Positions 48,728 through 57,461 of a stretch of 64,000 nucleotides of DNA are shown piece after piece. The stretch is from CAVVYA01 sp963752345. GTDB lineage: Bacteria > Pseudomonadota > Alphaproteobacteria > SMXQ01. The stretch is taken from positions 620,001-684,000 of the forward strand of contig CAVVYA010000015.1 of NCBI GenBank assembly GCA_963752345.1, in the 5' to 3' direction. Both the position numbers and the translations under genes were made by a program. The stretch's first letter is position 1. Every line of letters starts with the position of its first letter. A model generated the notes under the pieces. The model did no database searches. It saw only the letters and a program-made list of their open reading frames with translations, and had not been told where the DNA came from.

Positions 48728-49731
48728 TTCGCGCCGAGCTTTTTCATCGTGCGCACATTGTAGTACCAATCGTCCTCGAAACTGCTGGGGAGAAGATGGT
48801 TGCGGAAAGCACGTGCGAGATCGCGGACCGCATCCTCAATCGTACGTTTGGGCGCGAAGCCGAGCACGCGCCGTACCTTGTCGGAGTTGACGTGGTAGGA
48901 GCGATTATCATTGGATGGTGTCGTCACGATGCGGATAGCGTCTTTATCCGGCATCTCTTCTTCGACGACTTTCTTTACCAGCTTTGCAATATCGGCGATG
49001 GAGTGGTTCTGGAAGCCGATATTGAAAACCTCGCCATGGATTTTCTCGTGAGGCGCATCGAGGATGACTTCGTAAGCGTCTACCATGTCTTCAACGTGGA
49101 GATTGGGCCGCATCTGATTGCCACCAAAAACCGTGATGACGCCCTTATTCACGGCGTGATTGGTCAAAATATTGACCGAAAGGTCGAGGCGTGAGCGCGG
49201 GCTATAGCCGCATACCGTCGCGGGACGGATGGTGACACACGTGAAGTCATCCGATTGATGCTTCCACAGCAACGGTTCGCACAGTCCCTTGAACTTGTTA
49301 TAAAGAGTCAGCGGCACGAGAGGGTGATCCTCGGTGACGTCAGGTGAATCGCTCACTCCGTAAACCGAGCTCGACGATGCATAAACGAACCGTTTGACCC
49401 CTGCTGCTTTGGCGGCAAGAACCATCGGTTCGAAGCAATCATAATTGATGCTCTTGGAGAGATTTTCATCCAGTTCAAAACTTGCGTCGTTTGAAATGCA
49501 GGCAAGATGCAGCACTGCATCCTGACCCTCGAACGCCTTGGCAAGGTGCGCCGTGTCTCGGATGTCGCCTCGAATGACCGTCAGGTTGGGATCATTCGGC
49601 AGGCGGCAACCGAAGTAGAGGATGTCATAGACGGTGACATTATAGCCCTTGGTCAGAAGGCGGTTGGTCAGGACATGACCAACATAACCGGCACCGCCAG
49701 TGATGAGGACGTTCTTTATCGTGGAAGGCAT
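48724..49731 (-). CDS. NAD-dependent epimerase/dehydratase
   Basis: A 335-residue intact extended SDR. VLITGGAGYVGHVLTNRL binds NAD, YASSSSVYGVSD holds the catalytic Ser, and YNKFKGLCE the Tyr-x3-Lys pair. RPATVCGYSPRSRLD and HVEDMVDAYEVIL are family signatures. It probably epimerises or dehydrates an NDP-sugar. It is the longest uninterrupted gene in an otherwise frameshifted operon. The 70 nt before it separate it from the transaldolase gene. Confidence 0.9.
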   Translation of the reverse strand: MPSTIKNVLITGGAGYVGHVLTNRLLTKGYNVTVYDILYFGCRLPNDPNLTVIRGDIRDTAHLAKAFEGQDAVLHLACISNDASFELDENLSKSINYDCFEPMVLAAKAAGVKRFVYASSSSVYGVSDSPDVTEDHPLVPLTLYNKFKGLCEPLLWKHQSDDFTCVTIRPATVCGYSPRSRLDLSVNILTNHAVNKGVITVFGGNQMRPNLHVEDMVDAYEVILDAPHEKIHGEVFNIGFQNHSIADIAKLVKKVVEEEMPDKDAIRIVTTPSNDNRSYHVNSDKVRRVLGFAPKRTIEDAVRDLARAFRNHLLPSSFEDDWYYNVRTMKKLGAK

Positions 49732-49801
49732 GGACGTAACACCGCTAATCTGTTGACCAACCGCGGAAAATAGGTCGGCGCAGAACTAAGTAAGCGTCTT
49801 T

Positions 49802-50560
49802 CTAGGAGGCCGCCTGGGTGAAGGCAAGAGGGATGCTGAAGCCTGCGGTAACCGCGTCACGGCGGAACATCGCTACGGTCTCCAAGGAGTATTCGTCGAG
49901 ATTCTTGCCGACCAGCGTGAGCTTCTTGAGAAGGTCGCCAGTCACCGTGATGATGTGGCAGCCCAGGCCGTCGGCGTGAAAGACATTGAGCAACTCGCGG
50001 GGACTGGCCCACAGGAGCTCGGCCTCGGGACGATCGGCCAGAATGCGCAGGCACTCGGCCATATGCGGTACCGGGTCGCGGCCGGTGTCGGCGATGCGTC
50101 CAGCGAACACCGAGATGATGGCTGGCGTGGCTGGCGCCAGCACGCCAGCGACTTGGTGGACCTGGTTCAGCGTCATGATCGCGGTGACGTTGAGCTTAAT
50201 GCCGTTTCGTGACAGCGCGCCGATGATCGGGCCGGTGAATTCGCCCTTGGTGGTGGTTATGGGAATCTTGACATAGATGTTGGGTCCCCACGAGGCTATC
50301 TCCCGCGCTTGATCCTGCATGGTGGGAAGGTCGTCGGCGAAAACCTCGAACGACACGGGGCGATCCGAGACGATCTTGAGGACATCGAGTGCGAACGCCT
50401 TATAGTCGTTGACACCGGCGGCCCACATCAGGGTGGGGTTCGTGGTAAAACCCTTAATACGGGGATCAGCAGCATACTTTTTGATGTCAGATAGATCGCT
50501 ACCATCTGAAAAAATTTTGATCTTCAGCCGGTCAACGCGCGGCTCATCCATGAGCTTCAT
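49802..50560 (-). CDS. Transaldolase family protein
   Basis: A 252-residue class I aldolase of the transaldolase/fructose-6-phosphate-aldolase group. FSDGSDLSDIKKYAADPRIK, GFTTNPTLMW and NIYVKIPIT (Schiff-base Lys98) are characteristic, as is AIISVFAGRIADTGRDP. It is shorter than housekeeping transaldolases (about 315 residues). ATG 50560 overlaps the end of a small HAD remnant; ATG 50551 is an alternative. In this operon it may make or shorten a sugar-phosphate chain for an unusual surface sugar rather than serve the pentose phosphate pathway. Confidence 0.87.
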   Translation of the reverse strand: MKLMDEPRVDRLKIKIFSDGSDLSDIKKYAADPRIKGFTTNPTLMWAAGVNDYKAFALDVLKIVSDRPVSFEVFADDLPTMQDQAREIASWGPNIYVKIPITTTKGEFTGPIIGALSRNGIKLNVTAIMTLNQVHQVAGVLAPATPAIISVFAGRIADTGRDPVPHMAECLRILADRPEAELLWASPRELLNVFHADGLGCHIITVTGDLLKKLTLVGKNLDEYSLETVAMFRRDAVTAGFSIPLAFTQAAS

Positions 50561-50765
50561 TCCCCTTCTTTGCTAAAATATACACCATGCTTGGGTGAGA
50601 GAAGCTACGATTTTTATCGGCATGAACTAGCTCATTCTGAACAAAACCATAGTCGATGAAGAGAGTTTGGCAACCCGTGACCTGGCCAGCATCGACGTTG
50701 AACCATTGCCCGAACAAAACCGAACCGGTGGTTTCGCGAACTACGGCCGGGTGAGCGAGGAGCAC
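50544..50765 (-). pseudogene. Remnant of a GmhB-like HAD phosphatase
   Basis: A short minus-strand frame contains FGQWFNVDAGQVTGCQTLFI and DYGFVQNE. These align with the last part of the intact GmhB-like protein at 16.8 kb (VGDRWRDIAAGLAAGCMTVF and VDHGYREQ). The HAD N-terminal motifs (DRDG) and zinc loop are not present upstream, so this is a truncated copy, possibly with a shifted tail. It suggests that the operon once had its own heptose phosphatase, or that the junction at about 50.77 kb cut it. Confidence 0.45.
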
Positions 50766-51252
50766 TCCGCGAAAAGACTGTTGACGTGCGCTCGCGAGAT
50801 AGAGCTATCGAGCGATGAATGAACCTCGAACGTTACCCCTTTCCGAAGCTGGCATCCCCGATAGGTCGTAGGGCGCGCTGATCGCGCTGCGGAGCTGCGG
50901 AATCACCGCGCCGTCAAGAATGGATTCAGCAGACCGGCGGCTAAGGAGGCAGGCTGAAGCTCACGCGTCTCCGACCCGGCTGGTTTCGCTTGGGGGCGCT
51001 GAGGTCATTCCTTTCGAGAAGTCGAAGTCTCGCCCTGCTGACGATCGCCGAGCAAGGCGAAGCTATAGGTTTTCTATCAGGTTAGATAAATTAATAATTA
51101 TTCGCATCTTGGTGTTTCCATGCAACCGAAGCCGGCTTCAGGTATGACATGGAGGGCGGGCCTTGGCGCGGCGCTAGGGCCCGGTCCAGGGGTATTGCTT
51201 CACCAGAAGCCGCGCCTGGCGTCCGATGACGAGTTGTGAGGATAGGAGTGTC
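50766..51252. other. Junction between polysaccharide and catabolic blocks (about 490 nt)
   Basis: No supported gene. The stretch separates the GmhB remnant (-) from the ferredoxin (+). An AT-rich patch at 51081-51103 contains AATAATTATT, a perfect 10-bp palindrome at 51093-51102, in otherwise GC-rich DNA. It is a candidate promoter or operator for the ferredoxin gene. I saw no integrase, transposase or attachment-like direct repeat. Confidence 0.45.
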
Positions 51253-51528
51253 ATGAGCGAGCAGACCTTTACGGTGGTTGTGGCGAGCACCGGTCAGGAA
51301 TATGAAGTGGGCGCGGGCGAATCGATCCTGCAGGTCTTGCTCAACAATGGCGTGAATGCCGCGTCCTATTGTCGCGAGGGCGAGTGCGGCACTTGCATCG
51401 TGAAAGTGCTGGAAGGGCAGCCTCATCACAAGGATTTCGTGCTGAGCGAAAGCGAACGCGCGTCCAATGGCCTGATGACGATTTGCGTATCCGGCAGCAA
51501 GTCCAAGAGACTGGTCCTCGACCTGTGA
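51253..51528 (+). CDS. Plant-type 2Fe-2S ferredoxin
   Basis: A 91-residue ferredoxin. Cys40, Cys45 and Cys48 in CREGECGTC and Cys78 in TICVSG bind the 2Fe-2S cluster. The sequence resembles the C-terminal ferredoxin domain of phthalate/vanillate oxygenase reductases, here as a free protein with no FMN/NAD domain. I chose ATG 51253 (MSEQTF) behind GATAGGAG; the upstream in-frame start at 51226 is weaker. It is the likely electron donor to one or more of the Rieske oxygenases. Confidence 0.88.
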   Translation: MSEQTFTVVVASTGQEYEVGAGESILQVLLNNGVNAASYCREGECGTCIVKVLEGQPHHKDFVLSESERASNGLMTICVSGSKSKRLVLDL

Positions 51529-51707
51529 CGAACCGCCGGCGATCGCCGGCCCGTCCGTCGACAGTCGCGTGAGGCGCTCCAGGTCGTTGAAGAGAGCAGT
51601 CTTTTCCGGACCGATGTCACCGGAACAATGGCGGACGCAGGCGGCGCTTCGACGCTTGCCGCTCGTTGAAGCGCGGCCAATAAAACCTTATTGGCCGACT
51701 CGGCCCG

Positions 51708-52661
51708 TCAGGTTCCAAGGGTCGTCGGATGGAACATGTCCTCGGGCGCGAATTTCTTCGGCGTCATGCCGTAGCGGTGGACATAGTCCAGCATCTTGTC
51801 GACCTCGAAGCGGGTATCCTTGAAGCCCCAGCGGTAGAAATCCGGGCCGCCGACCACCCACTCCTCCTCGCGCAACTCGCGGTACCACAGCGCCGTCATA
51901 TGGACGCGCTGCCACCGGAGCTCGTCGTAGAGCGCCTGTTTCGACGCCATCCAGGCGTCGAACAGGCTCATGGCGACCCACGGCTCGCGCTCCAGCAGCT
52001 CGGTGCGGATCAGCAGGGTGTGCATGATCGGGAAGAGGCGCGTGCGTTTGTAATACTCGCGCTCGACCGCGCCATAATCGGGAAACAGGAAGTCGACGTC
52101 CGGATGGACATCGGGCGCCCAGATCCGGGTCGTGAGCCCCGCGTCGATCTTGCCCGCGGCGAGCAGGTCGAGCTGGGATGTCTCTTTGCCGGCGATCTCC
52201 AGCTTGAGCCAGGACGGCGGCTGCCAGTCGCCGATCCGCTCGTCATCCGCCGCGACCCAGGTGATGGAGCGGATATCGACGCCCCAGTCGTCCTCGAGCA
52301 GGCCGCGCGCCCAAATGGCGGCGGAGGTGAACCAGCTCTGGATGCCGACGCGGCGGCCGTTGAGATCGGACGGCTTACGGATGCCGGCCTTCTTGTTGAT
52401 GTAGATGTAGGAGTGGCGGAACATGCGCTTGACGAAGATCGGGATCGCCGTATAGCCGAGCGAGCGATAGGGCAGATCCGCCATATAGCGGCCGGTGTAG
52501 AATTCCGCCGCGTCGAAGAAACCGTGCGGCCCCTTGAGCAGGTGGCCCGGATTCTTCGGATTGACCGTGATGTCGAGGTCGATGCCCTCCGGCTTCACCC
52601 GCTTGTCGATCAGCGCGCGTGCCCGGTCGTAGGGGCCGCAGGTCATCGTCATCTTCAACAT
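51708..52661 (-). CDS. 4,5-dihydroxyphthalate decarboxylase-like protein (Pht5/NMT1 fold)
   Basis: A 317-residue protein with the periplasmic-binding-protein-like fold shared by NMT1/THI5 and 4,5-dihydroxyphthalate decarboxylase. TCGPYDRARALIDKRVKPEG, IPIFVKRMFRHSYIYINKKA and DLNGRRVGIQSWFTSAAIWA match the Pht5 family pattern. There is no signal peptide, which argues for a cytoplasmic enzyme rather than a receptor. With Rieske and extradiol oxygenases in the window, decarboxylation of a dihydroxylated phthalate-type intermediate is plausible. Confidence 0.78.
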   Translation of the reverse strand: MLKMTMTCGPYDRARALIDKRVKPEGIDLDITVNPKNPGHLLKGPHGFFDAAEFYTGRYMADLPYRSLGYTAIPIFVKRMFRHSYIYINKKAGIRKPSDLNGRRVGIQSWFTSAAIWARGLLEDDWGVDIRSITWVAADDERIGDWQPPSWLKLEIAGKETSQLDLLAAGKIDAGLTTRIWAPDVHPDVDFLFPDYGAVEREYYKRTRLFPIMHTLLIRTELLEREPWVAMSLFDAWMASKQALYDELRWQRVHMTALWYRELREEEWVVGGPDFYRWGFKDTRFEVDKMLDYVHRYGMTPKKFAPEDMFHPTTLGT

Positions 52662-52735
52662 AAGAACCCATCTCCCAGTCAGCCGATTTTGTTCTCGATT
52701 CCGCGCCGTGCCGCGACAACATCAACCCTGTCGCG

Positions 52736-53785
52736 TCACTCGCCGAGCGCGGCCCGGGTTTTTTCGATCACCGCAGGTGACGCCGCATACAACCGGGTGA
52801 TGTATTCCTGCACGTCTTTGCCGGCCATGGGAGCGACCTGCAGCTTCATCTTTTCGGCATCCGCGAGGAAGCTTTTGTCGGCCATGGTCGCCATGAAGGC
52901 GGCGCGCAGAACCTCCACCCGGTCCGCCGGCACGCCCGGCGGCGCCATGAACGGCCGCTGCACCATGCGGTCGGAGAAGATGAGCTGCAGGACGTCCTTC
53001 TGTTCCTGGGTCTTGGCGAGCTCGGAGGCTTCCGGCACATTCGGCAGCTCGGGCGCCTTGGCGCCGAGCTGGACCAGGATATTGAGCTTCTTGTCGGCAA
53101 GCCAGCCGACGCGGGTGCTTTCGATGCCGCTGAGCGACCAGCCGCAGCGGCCCTGCACCTCGCCGCGCTCCATGGCGAGCACGACGTCGGTGCCGCCCGG
53201 ATAGCCGGAGATCACCTTCATCTTGGTGCCGAGGATGCTGTTGAGGATCTTCGGGTAGACCTCGAGCTGGCCGCCGGCGCCGGAACCGCCGACGATGAAT
53301 TCCTTGGTCAGGAAGTCCTCGGTGGTCTTGACCGGCGTCTCGTGCCACGACACGCAGAGCGACGGCTCCGACGACATATTGCCGAGCCAGGAAACCTTTG
53401 TCGGGTCGAACTGGTCGCGCGTGTTCTTGAGCAGCGGCTGAATCAGATTGCTGCTGTCGACGATGCCGATGGTGGTGCCATCCTTCGGCGCGCCGGAATA
53501 GACGAAGGACGACGCGCGAATGCCGCCGGCGCCCGGCATGTTCTGCGGCACGATCGTCGGATGGCCGGGAACGTGCGCGCCGTAGAAACGAGCAAAGAGA
53601 CGGGCGTTGGTATCGTAGCCGCCGCCGGGCCCCGTGCTGATGATCAGCTTGATCTGCTTGTCGGCGAAGAACGTCTCGGCCGGCTGCGCCTGGGCGCCGG
53701 CTATCGAAAACGCGACAACGCCGCCGATCGAGAGAAGGGTGACGAGACTGGAATGACGGCGTCGGTTGAGAGACAGGGCTGTCAT
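52736..53785 (-). CDS. TctC/Bug-type substrate-binding protein
   Basis: A 349-residue TTT receptor with a signal peptide cleaved near AGAQAQP. Family motifs are IISTGPGGGYDTNARLFARF, PQNMPGAGGIRASSFVYSGA and APPGVPADRVEVLRAAF. I chose ATG 53785 (MTALSLNRR), with GGGAGA upstream; the frame is open to 53833. It lies between the Pht5-like gene and the aspartate-dehydrogenase-like gene on the same strand, so it probably imports the pathway's carboxylic acid. No membrane subunits are nearby. Confidence 0.9.
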   Translation of the reverse strand: MTALSLNRRRHSSLVTLLSIGGVVAFSIAGAQAQPAETFFADKQIKLIISTGPGGGYDTNARLFARFYGAHVPGHPTIVPQNMPGAGGIRASSFVYSGAPKDGTTIGIVDSSNLIQPLLKNTRDQFDPTKVSWLGNMSSEPSLCVSWHETPVKTTEDFLTKEFIVGGSGAGGQLEVYPKILNSILGTKMKVISGYPGGTDVVLAMERGEVQGRCGWSLSGIESTRVGWLADKKLNILVQLGAKAPELPNVPEASELAKTQEQKDVLQLIFSDRMVQRPFMAPPGVPADRVEVLRAAFMATMADKSFLADAEKMKLQVAPMAGKDVQEYITRLYAASPAVIEKTRAALGE

Positions 53786-53845
53786 GGAGAATCTCCCTTG
53801 TATGGCTGTGGGCTGTGTATCTGGCAGGCGCATGGCGTTTTTCCG

Positions 53846-54642
53846 TCAAATCGGCAAGGCGGCATCGATGTTGAGCAGTGTTCGCGCGACGCTGTAGGCG
53901 GTGAGCATGGAGCTGCGCGGATTGTCGGGGAAGGGCGCCCCTTCCAGGCGAAAGCTGACGCGTCCGCTGGCCCCCTCGGCCTCCACCTCGTGGATGTTGC
54001 AGGAGATGGCGGGGTCGGCGACGAGCTCGACAGTCGTACGATCCATGCCGAGGCCGGCCAAGGCGACGGTGGCGGATGGCATTCTTGGGAAACCGCCGGG
54101 CTGCCTCGCGGGCCGTGCCACGGAAGAAGGTCTCGGCATGAGACAATGACGCCAGTGGCACGAGGTCTTCCGCCGCGGAACCGCGCCACGCGGCGGGCGG
54201 TTTGCGCGAGCGGTAGGTCACGCGCGACAAGCCGGCGATCCGCATGGCCGCGATCGCGTCGATTCCGCCAATGGCGCCCGACGGAAGCAGGATGCGGCTA
54301 CCATATTGGCCCGCCACGCTGCGGAGGCGCTCGAGAAAGCGGTCGTCGGTCAGCGCGCCGGACGAGGTGATCAAGAGATCGCAGCCCGCCGCGAGAGCGG
54401 ATTCGCCGTATTCCACGACCGCGTTCTGCGCGGCCGTCTCGGCGACGATGTCCGGCCGGCGCGCGAGTATGTCGTTTAAATTCTCGAAAACCGGGACGCC
54501 GCAGTTCACCGCCCGTGCCGACGTGACCGGGGCGCACGAGGACACCGGAAACCTCGAATTCATCGGTCCGCCCCGACGTCTGCAAGACCCGTAGAACCGC
54601 CTGGGAAATCGTGCCGTAGCCGATGAGCGCTATCTTCAACAT
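53846..54642 (-). CDS. Aspartate dehydrogenase-like protein, NadX family (two frameshifts)
   Basis: A protein of about 265 residues. MLKIALIGYGTISQAVLRVL is the NAD-binding N-terminus. Then follow DIVAETAAQNAVVEYGESAL, LITSSGALTD, ILLPSGAIGGIDAIAAMRIA and the C-terminal ATVALAGLGMDRTTVELVAD and NPRSSMLTAYSVARTLL. This is the motif order of L-aspartate dehydrogenase. Frame changes near 54545 and 54082 interrupt it. In archaea and some bacteria NadX makes iminoaspartate; in this catabolic context a related 2-amino- or 2-oxo-acid dehydrogenase role is possible. Confidence 0.78.
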
Positions 54643-54757
54643 GCGTCCGTCACGATGTCTCGCCTTCTTTGCTGCCGTCGCGAGTGCACGGCTCATCTCA
54701 GGACGCCCCGCTGAGAAGGATCGCCCCGATGATCCAACAGCCCGCCATGCGGCCGGC

Positions 54758-55792
54758 CTAGACCGTCGGCTCGAGGGCCCACCCGCCGTCCGCGACGCTC
54801 GTGATGCATCCTGGCACCATGCGCGCCGCAAACCGGTAGCCCGAAGCGGAATTGTCGAACAGCTCATCCACGCTAAGCTGGCGGTCGGTGAGCCCCTGTT
54901 CATGAGCAAGGTGGAGAAAGCGCGCGATCTGCGCCCGGTTTTTCTCGCACCCGTAAGGCCACGGATCGTCACCCCAGATGGCGACCGTATCGTCCAGATA
55001 TCCGCGCATCAGCGGCAGCGCGTTCATCCGTTCGTCCTGCAGGATGCGATAGGCGATATCCTTCGATTGATCGAACGCCCGGCAGAGTTCTTCGGCAAAG
55101 CCGGGCCGGGATTCCAGGGCCTTGTTGTGGATCGCGACCACATGGGCGATCGGGAAGAAGCCGGTGCGCTTGGCCCATTCGCGCTGCCGCTCCCACGCGT
55201 CGGGGATGACCCGCTTGACGGTCTGCTCCTGGCCCGCCGGCAGCCTCGCGGTGCGCGCCGTCATCAGGCAATCGACGGTGCCATCGAGCAGACGCTCGAG
55301 CCCCAGCATGGAGGCGGGACTATGGGTCACCTTGACGGGGGCCTTCGTGCCCTTCGGTTCGGGAAACGCGGCGAACCATTCGACGTCCTGAGGCCGGATG
55401 CCAGCCTCCTCGGCCAGCAAGGCGCGATGCCAGAATGACGGCGTTGAGAAATACGACGGCGCGCTCATCACGCGGCGGCCGCGAAGGTCTTCCAGTCCGT
55501 TTATCCCGGTGTCGGTTCGCGTATAGATATACTGGTGCTGGAAGAACCGGTCGGTGAAGACGGGAATCGCCGTGATCGGCAGCCCCGACGCCTTCCAGAA
55601 GACATAGCGTGCGAGCGGAATGTCCGCCGCGTCCAAGGCGCCGGCGCTGAATGCATCGACGCCCACCTTACCGCCCGGCACGTTGATGACGTTCACGTTG
55701 TCGAGCCTGACGCGCCCATCGATCAACGCCGTCGTGCGGTCGAAGTGCAGAACCCCGATGTTCATCGGCGGCTTGACGGACCCCAGGGTCAT
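54758..55792 (-). CDS. Pht5/NMT1-fold protein, second copy
   Basis: A 344-residue relative of the protein at 51708-52661. HFDRTTALIDGRVRLDNVNV, DIPLARYVFWKASGLPITAI and FFQHQYIYTRTDTGINGLED correspond to the Pht5 family motifs. There is no signal peptide. ATG 55792 has GAGGGAA eight nt upstream; ATG 55765 is in frame. The two copies share a layout but little exact sequence, so they may act on different substrates. It follows the Rieske gene on the same strand with a gap of about 60 nt. Confidence 0.75.
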   Translation of the reverse strand: MTLGSVKPPMNIGVLHFDRTTALIDGRVRLDNVNVINVPGGKVGVDAFSAGALDAADIPLARYVFWKASGLPITAIPVFTDRFFQHQYIYTRTDTGINGLEDLRGRRVMSAPSYFSTPSFWHRALLAEEAGIRPQDVEWFAAFPEPKGTKAPVKVTHSPASMLGLERLLDGTVDCLMTARTARLPAGQEQTVKRVIPDAWERQREWAKRTGFFPIAHVVAIHNKALESRPGFAEELCRAFDQSKDIAYRILQDERMNALPLMRGYLDDTVAIWGDDPWPYGCEKNRAQIARFLHLAHEQGLTDRQLSVDELFDNSASGYRFAARMVPGCITSVADGGWALEPTV

Positions 55793-55849
55793 CGCACGTG
55801 TTCCCTCGCCATTCCTATCGACGCGAGCGTTCAGCGCTCGCGGCCGGCT

Positions 55850-57063
55850 TTATGCGTGCATCTGTTTTTCGCGCCGTTCCTCCCAGAGTTCGCCGCGGCA
55901 GATCGCCAGCTCCTCCGGGTCGTAACGCCACTGTTTGAGCGGGCCGCCGTCTGCCAGCGCCTTCAGTTCGCGGGCCCACAGCTTGCGGATCATGGCGATG
56001 CCGATATCGCCCTGACCCAACATGTCGTTGGCATGGTCGCCGATCGTGCCCTGGCCGGTCTGCGCGATATGATCCTGCATACGGACGAAGTCCGTGGTCG
56101 CGGGATCGACGTCTTCCCGATACATCTCGCCCTTCAGAATCTTGTCCGCCAATTCGAGGCTGGAGAGCGTGCGCTTGGCCAAGCGCCCCTCGCGGCGCTC
56201 CATGTACTGCTTCACCTTGTCGGCCGGCATGCGCACGGCCGCGACGGTGAATTGGATATGGTTGTGGTCGTCAATCGGCGTCCACCAGGCCATGAACTCG
56301 CGATAGATGGCGACCGCCGGATCGGTCGGCTGGGCCTTGTGGTGGAAAGATGTTGGGGAAGCCGATCTGCGACATGCCGACCTGATCGGGCCAATGGGAC
56401 GAAACCGTGACGCCCCAGATGCTTTCCTTCGCCTCGATGCGCGGCGCATAGGTGAAGCCGTCGAACGAGCCGGGATTGTTGCGGTGGACGAATCCCGAAT
56501 GAGTGAGATCGGCGCCGTTTTCCAGATTGTTGAAGAAATTGCAGCGGCGATGGTAGCTGTCCAGCTCGAGAATGCCTTCGACATTCTCGAAATCGGGATA
56601 GCGCGGGAACGGCGGCGCCGCGGTTTCCTCGCCGAGATACGCGAAGATCAGGCCGAGGTAGTCGCGGCACGGATAGGTCTTGATCTTCACCTTGTCGAGG
56701 AATGGTTTGGGTTCCGCCGGCTGTTCGACGCAACTGCCGGCGCAATCGAACTTCCAACCATGGTAGTAGCAGCGGATCGCGTTGCCCTCGACCCACCCGG
56801 CCGAAAGCTGCAGCCCGCGATGAGGGCAGCGGAACTGGGTCAGGTAAGGTTTGCCGTCCTCGCCGCGATAGAGCGTGTACTCCACGTTCATGATCTTGAC
56901 CGGCTTGGCTTTCCCGACCGGCAGATCCTCGGCGTGGTAGATGGGTTGCCAGAAGCGCCGCATATAGCGGCCCGCCAGCGTGTCGGGGCCGGTGTGGTGG
57001 AAGTCGAGCCACGCCGGCCTCTGGTTGTCTGCGGTTCCCTCCGCTGCTAGGCGCTTCTCCCAT
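55850..57063 (-). CDS. Rieske oxygenase large subunit, copy 4 (two frameshifts)
   Basis: A ring-hydroxylating oxygenase of about 405 residues, from a different subgroup than copies 1-3. The Rieske ligands are in FRCPHRGLQL and CYYHGWKFD. The iron motif is ENGADLTHSGFVH, and FMAWWTPIDDHNHIQF follows. ATG 57063 has a strong GAGGAG about 8 nt upstream. Removing one G from the GGAGGGAAC run near 57040 gives a continuous N-terminus into WLDFHHTGPDTLAGRYMRRF. A second frame change lies near 56345. Both breaks fit indel errors. Confidence 0.82.
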
Positions 57064-57461
57064 CGTCACTACTCCTCTAACGAAATTACGGTCGGCCGGC
57101 TCGCCTCATCGCGGCGAAGATCGCATCTGCCATCGCGACCCGAGGGAACAGGGGATGAGAGAGGAGCCGAAGCATTCTCGCGCGATGATGGCCGCGCATA
57201 GCTAACGGGTCAAGTAAGAACAAATAATCGAGCAAAATTATTGCGGGGCATATCAGGTCACAGGACAGTTATCGCCCACGGAATACTTGCTGTTATCTTT
57301 TTCGGCCCTCGGATTACAATTTGTTAGGTGCGATCGAGGCCGCACCACCAGGTTCGGCGCAGTCTTATGCAAGTCTGTGCGGGCGTTGCAGCTTGGCGCG
57401 GCGTGCTTTTGCCATTAGAATTATTGCCCTTAGATCACAGTATCTGTCGCGAGAGGGGCCG
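57064..57461. promoter_or_regulatory. Divergent control region between Rieske copy 4 and the LysR gene
   Basis: About 400 nt with no supported gene and more AT than the flanks. LysR genes are usually read divergently from their targets, so this is the expected place for a regulator site. AAATTATTG at 57235-57243 repeats the left half of the bipartite element found at 58.4 and 62.4 kb, and GAATTATTG at 57418-57426 differs by one base. Neither is followed by the CATTAC/GTAATG palindrome at the same distance. Confidence 0.45.

Noticed and set aside
51729..53204. A 491-codon plus-strand frame
   Set aside because: It covers the Pht5-like and TctC genes on the opposite strand and has antisense-like composition.
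57418..57426. GAATTATTG as a further operator half-site
   Set aside because: It differs from the left half by one base and is not followed by the palindrome at the 22-nt offset, so chance in an AT-rich promoter region is sufficient.
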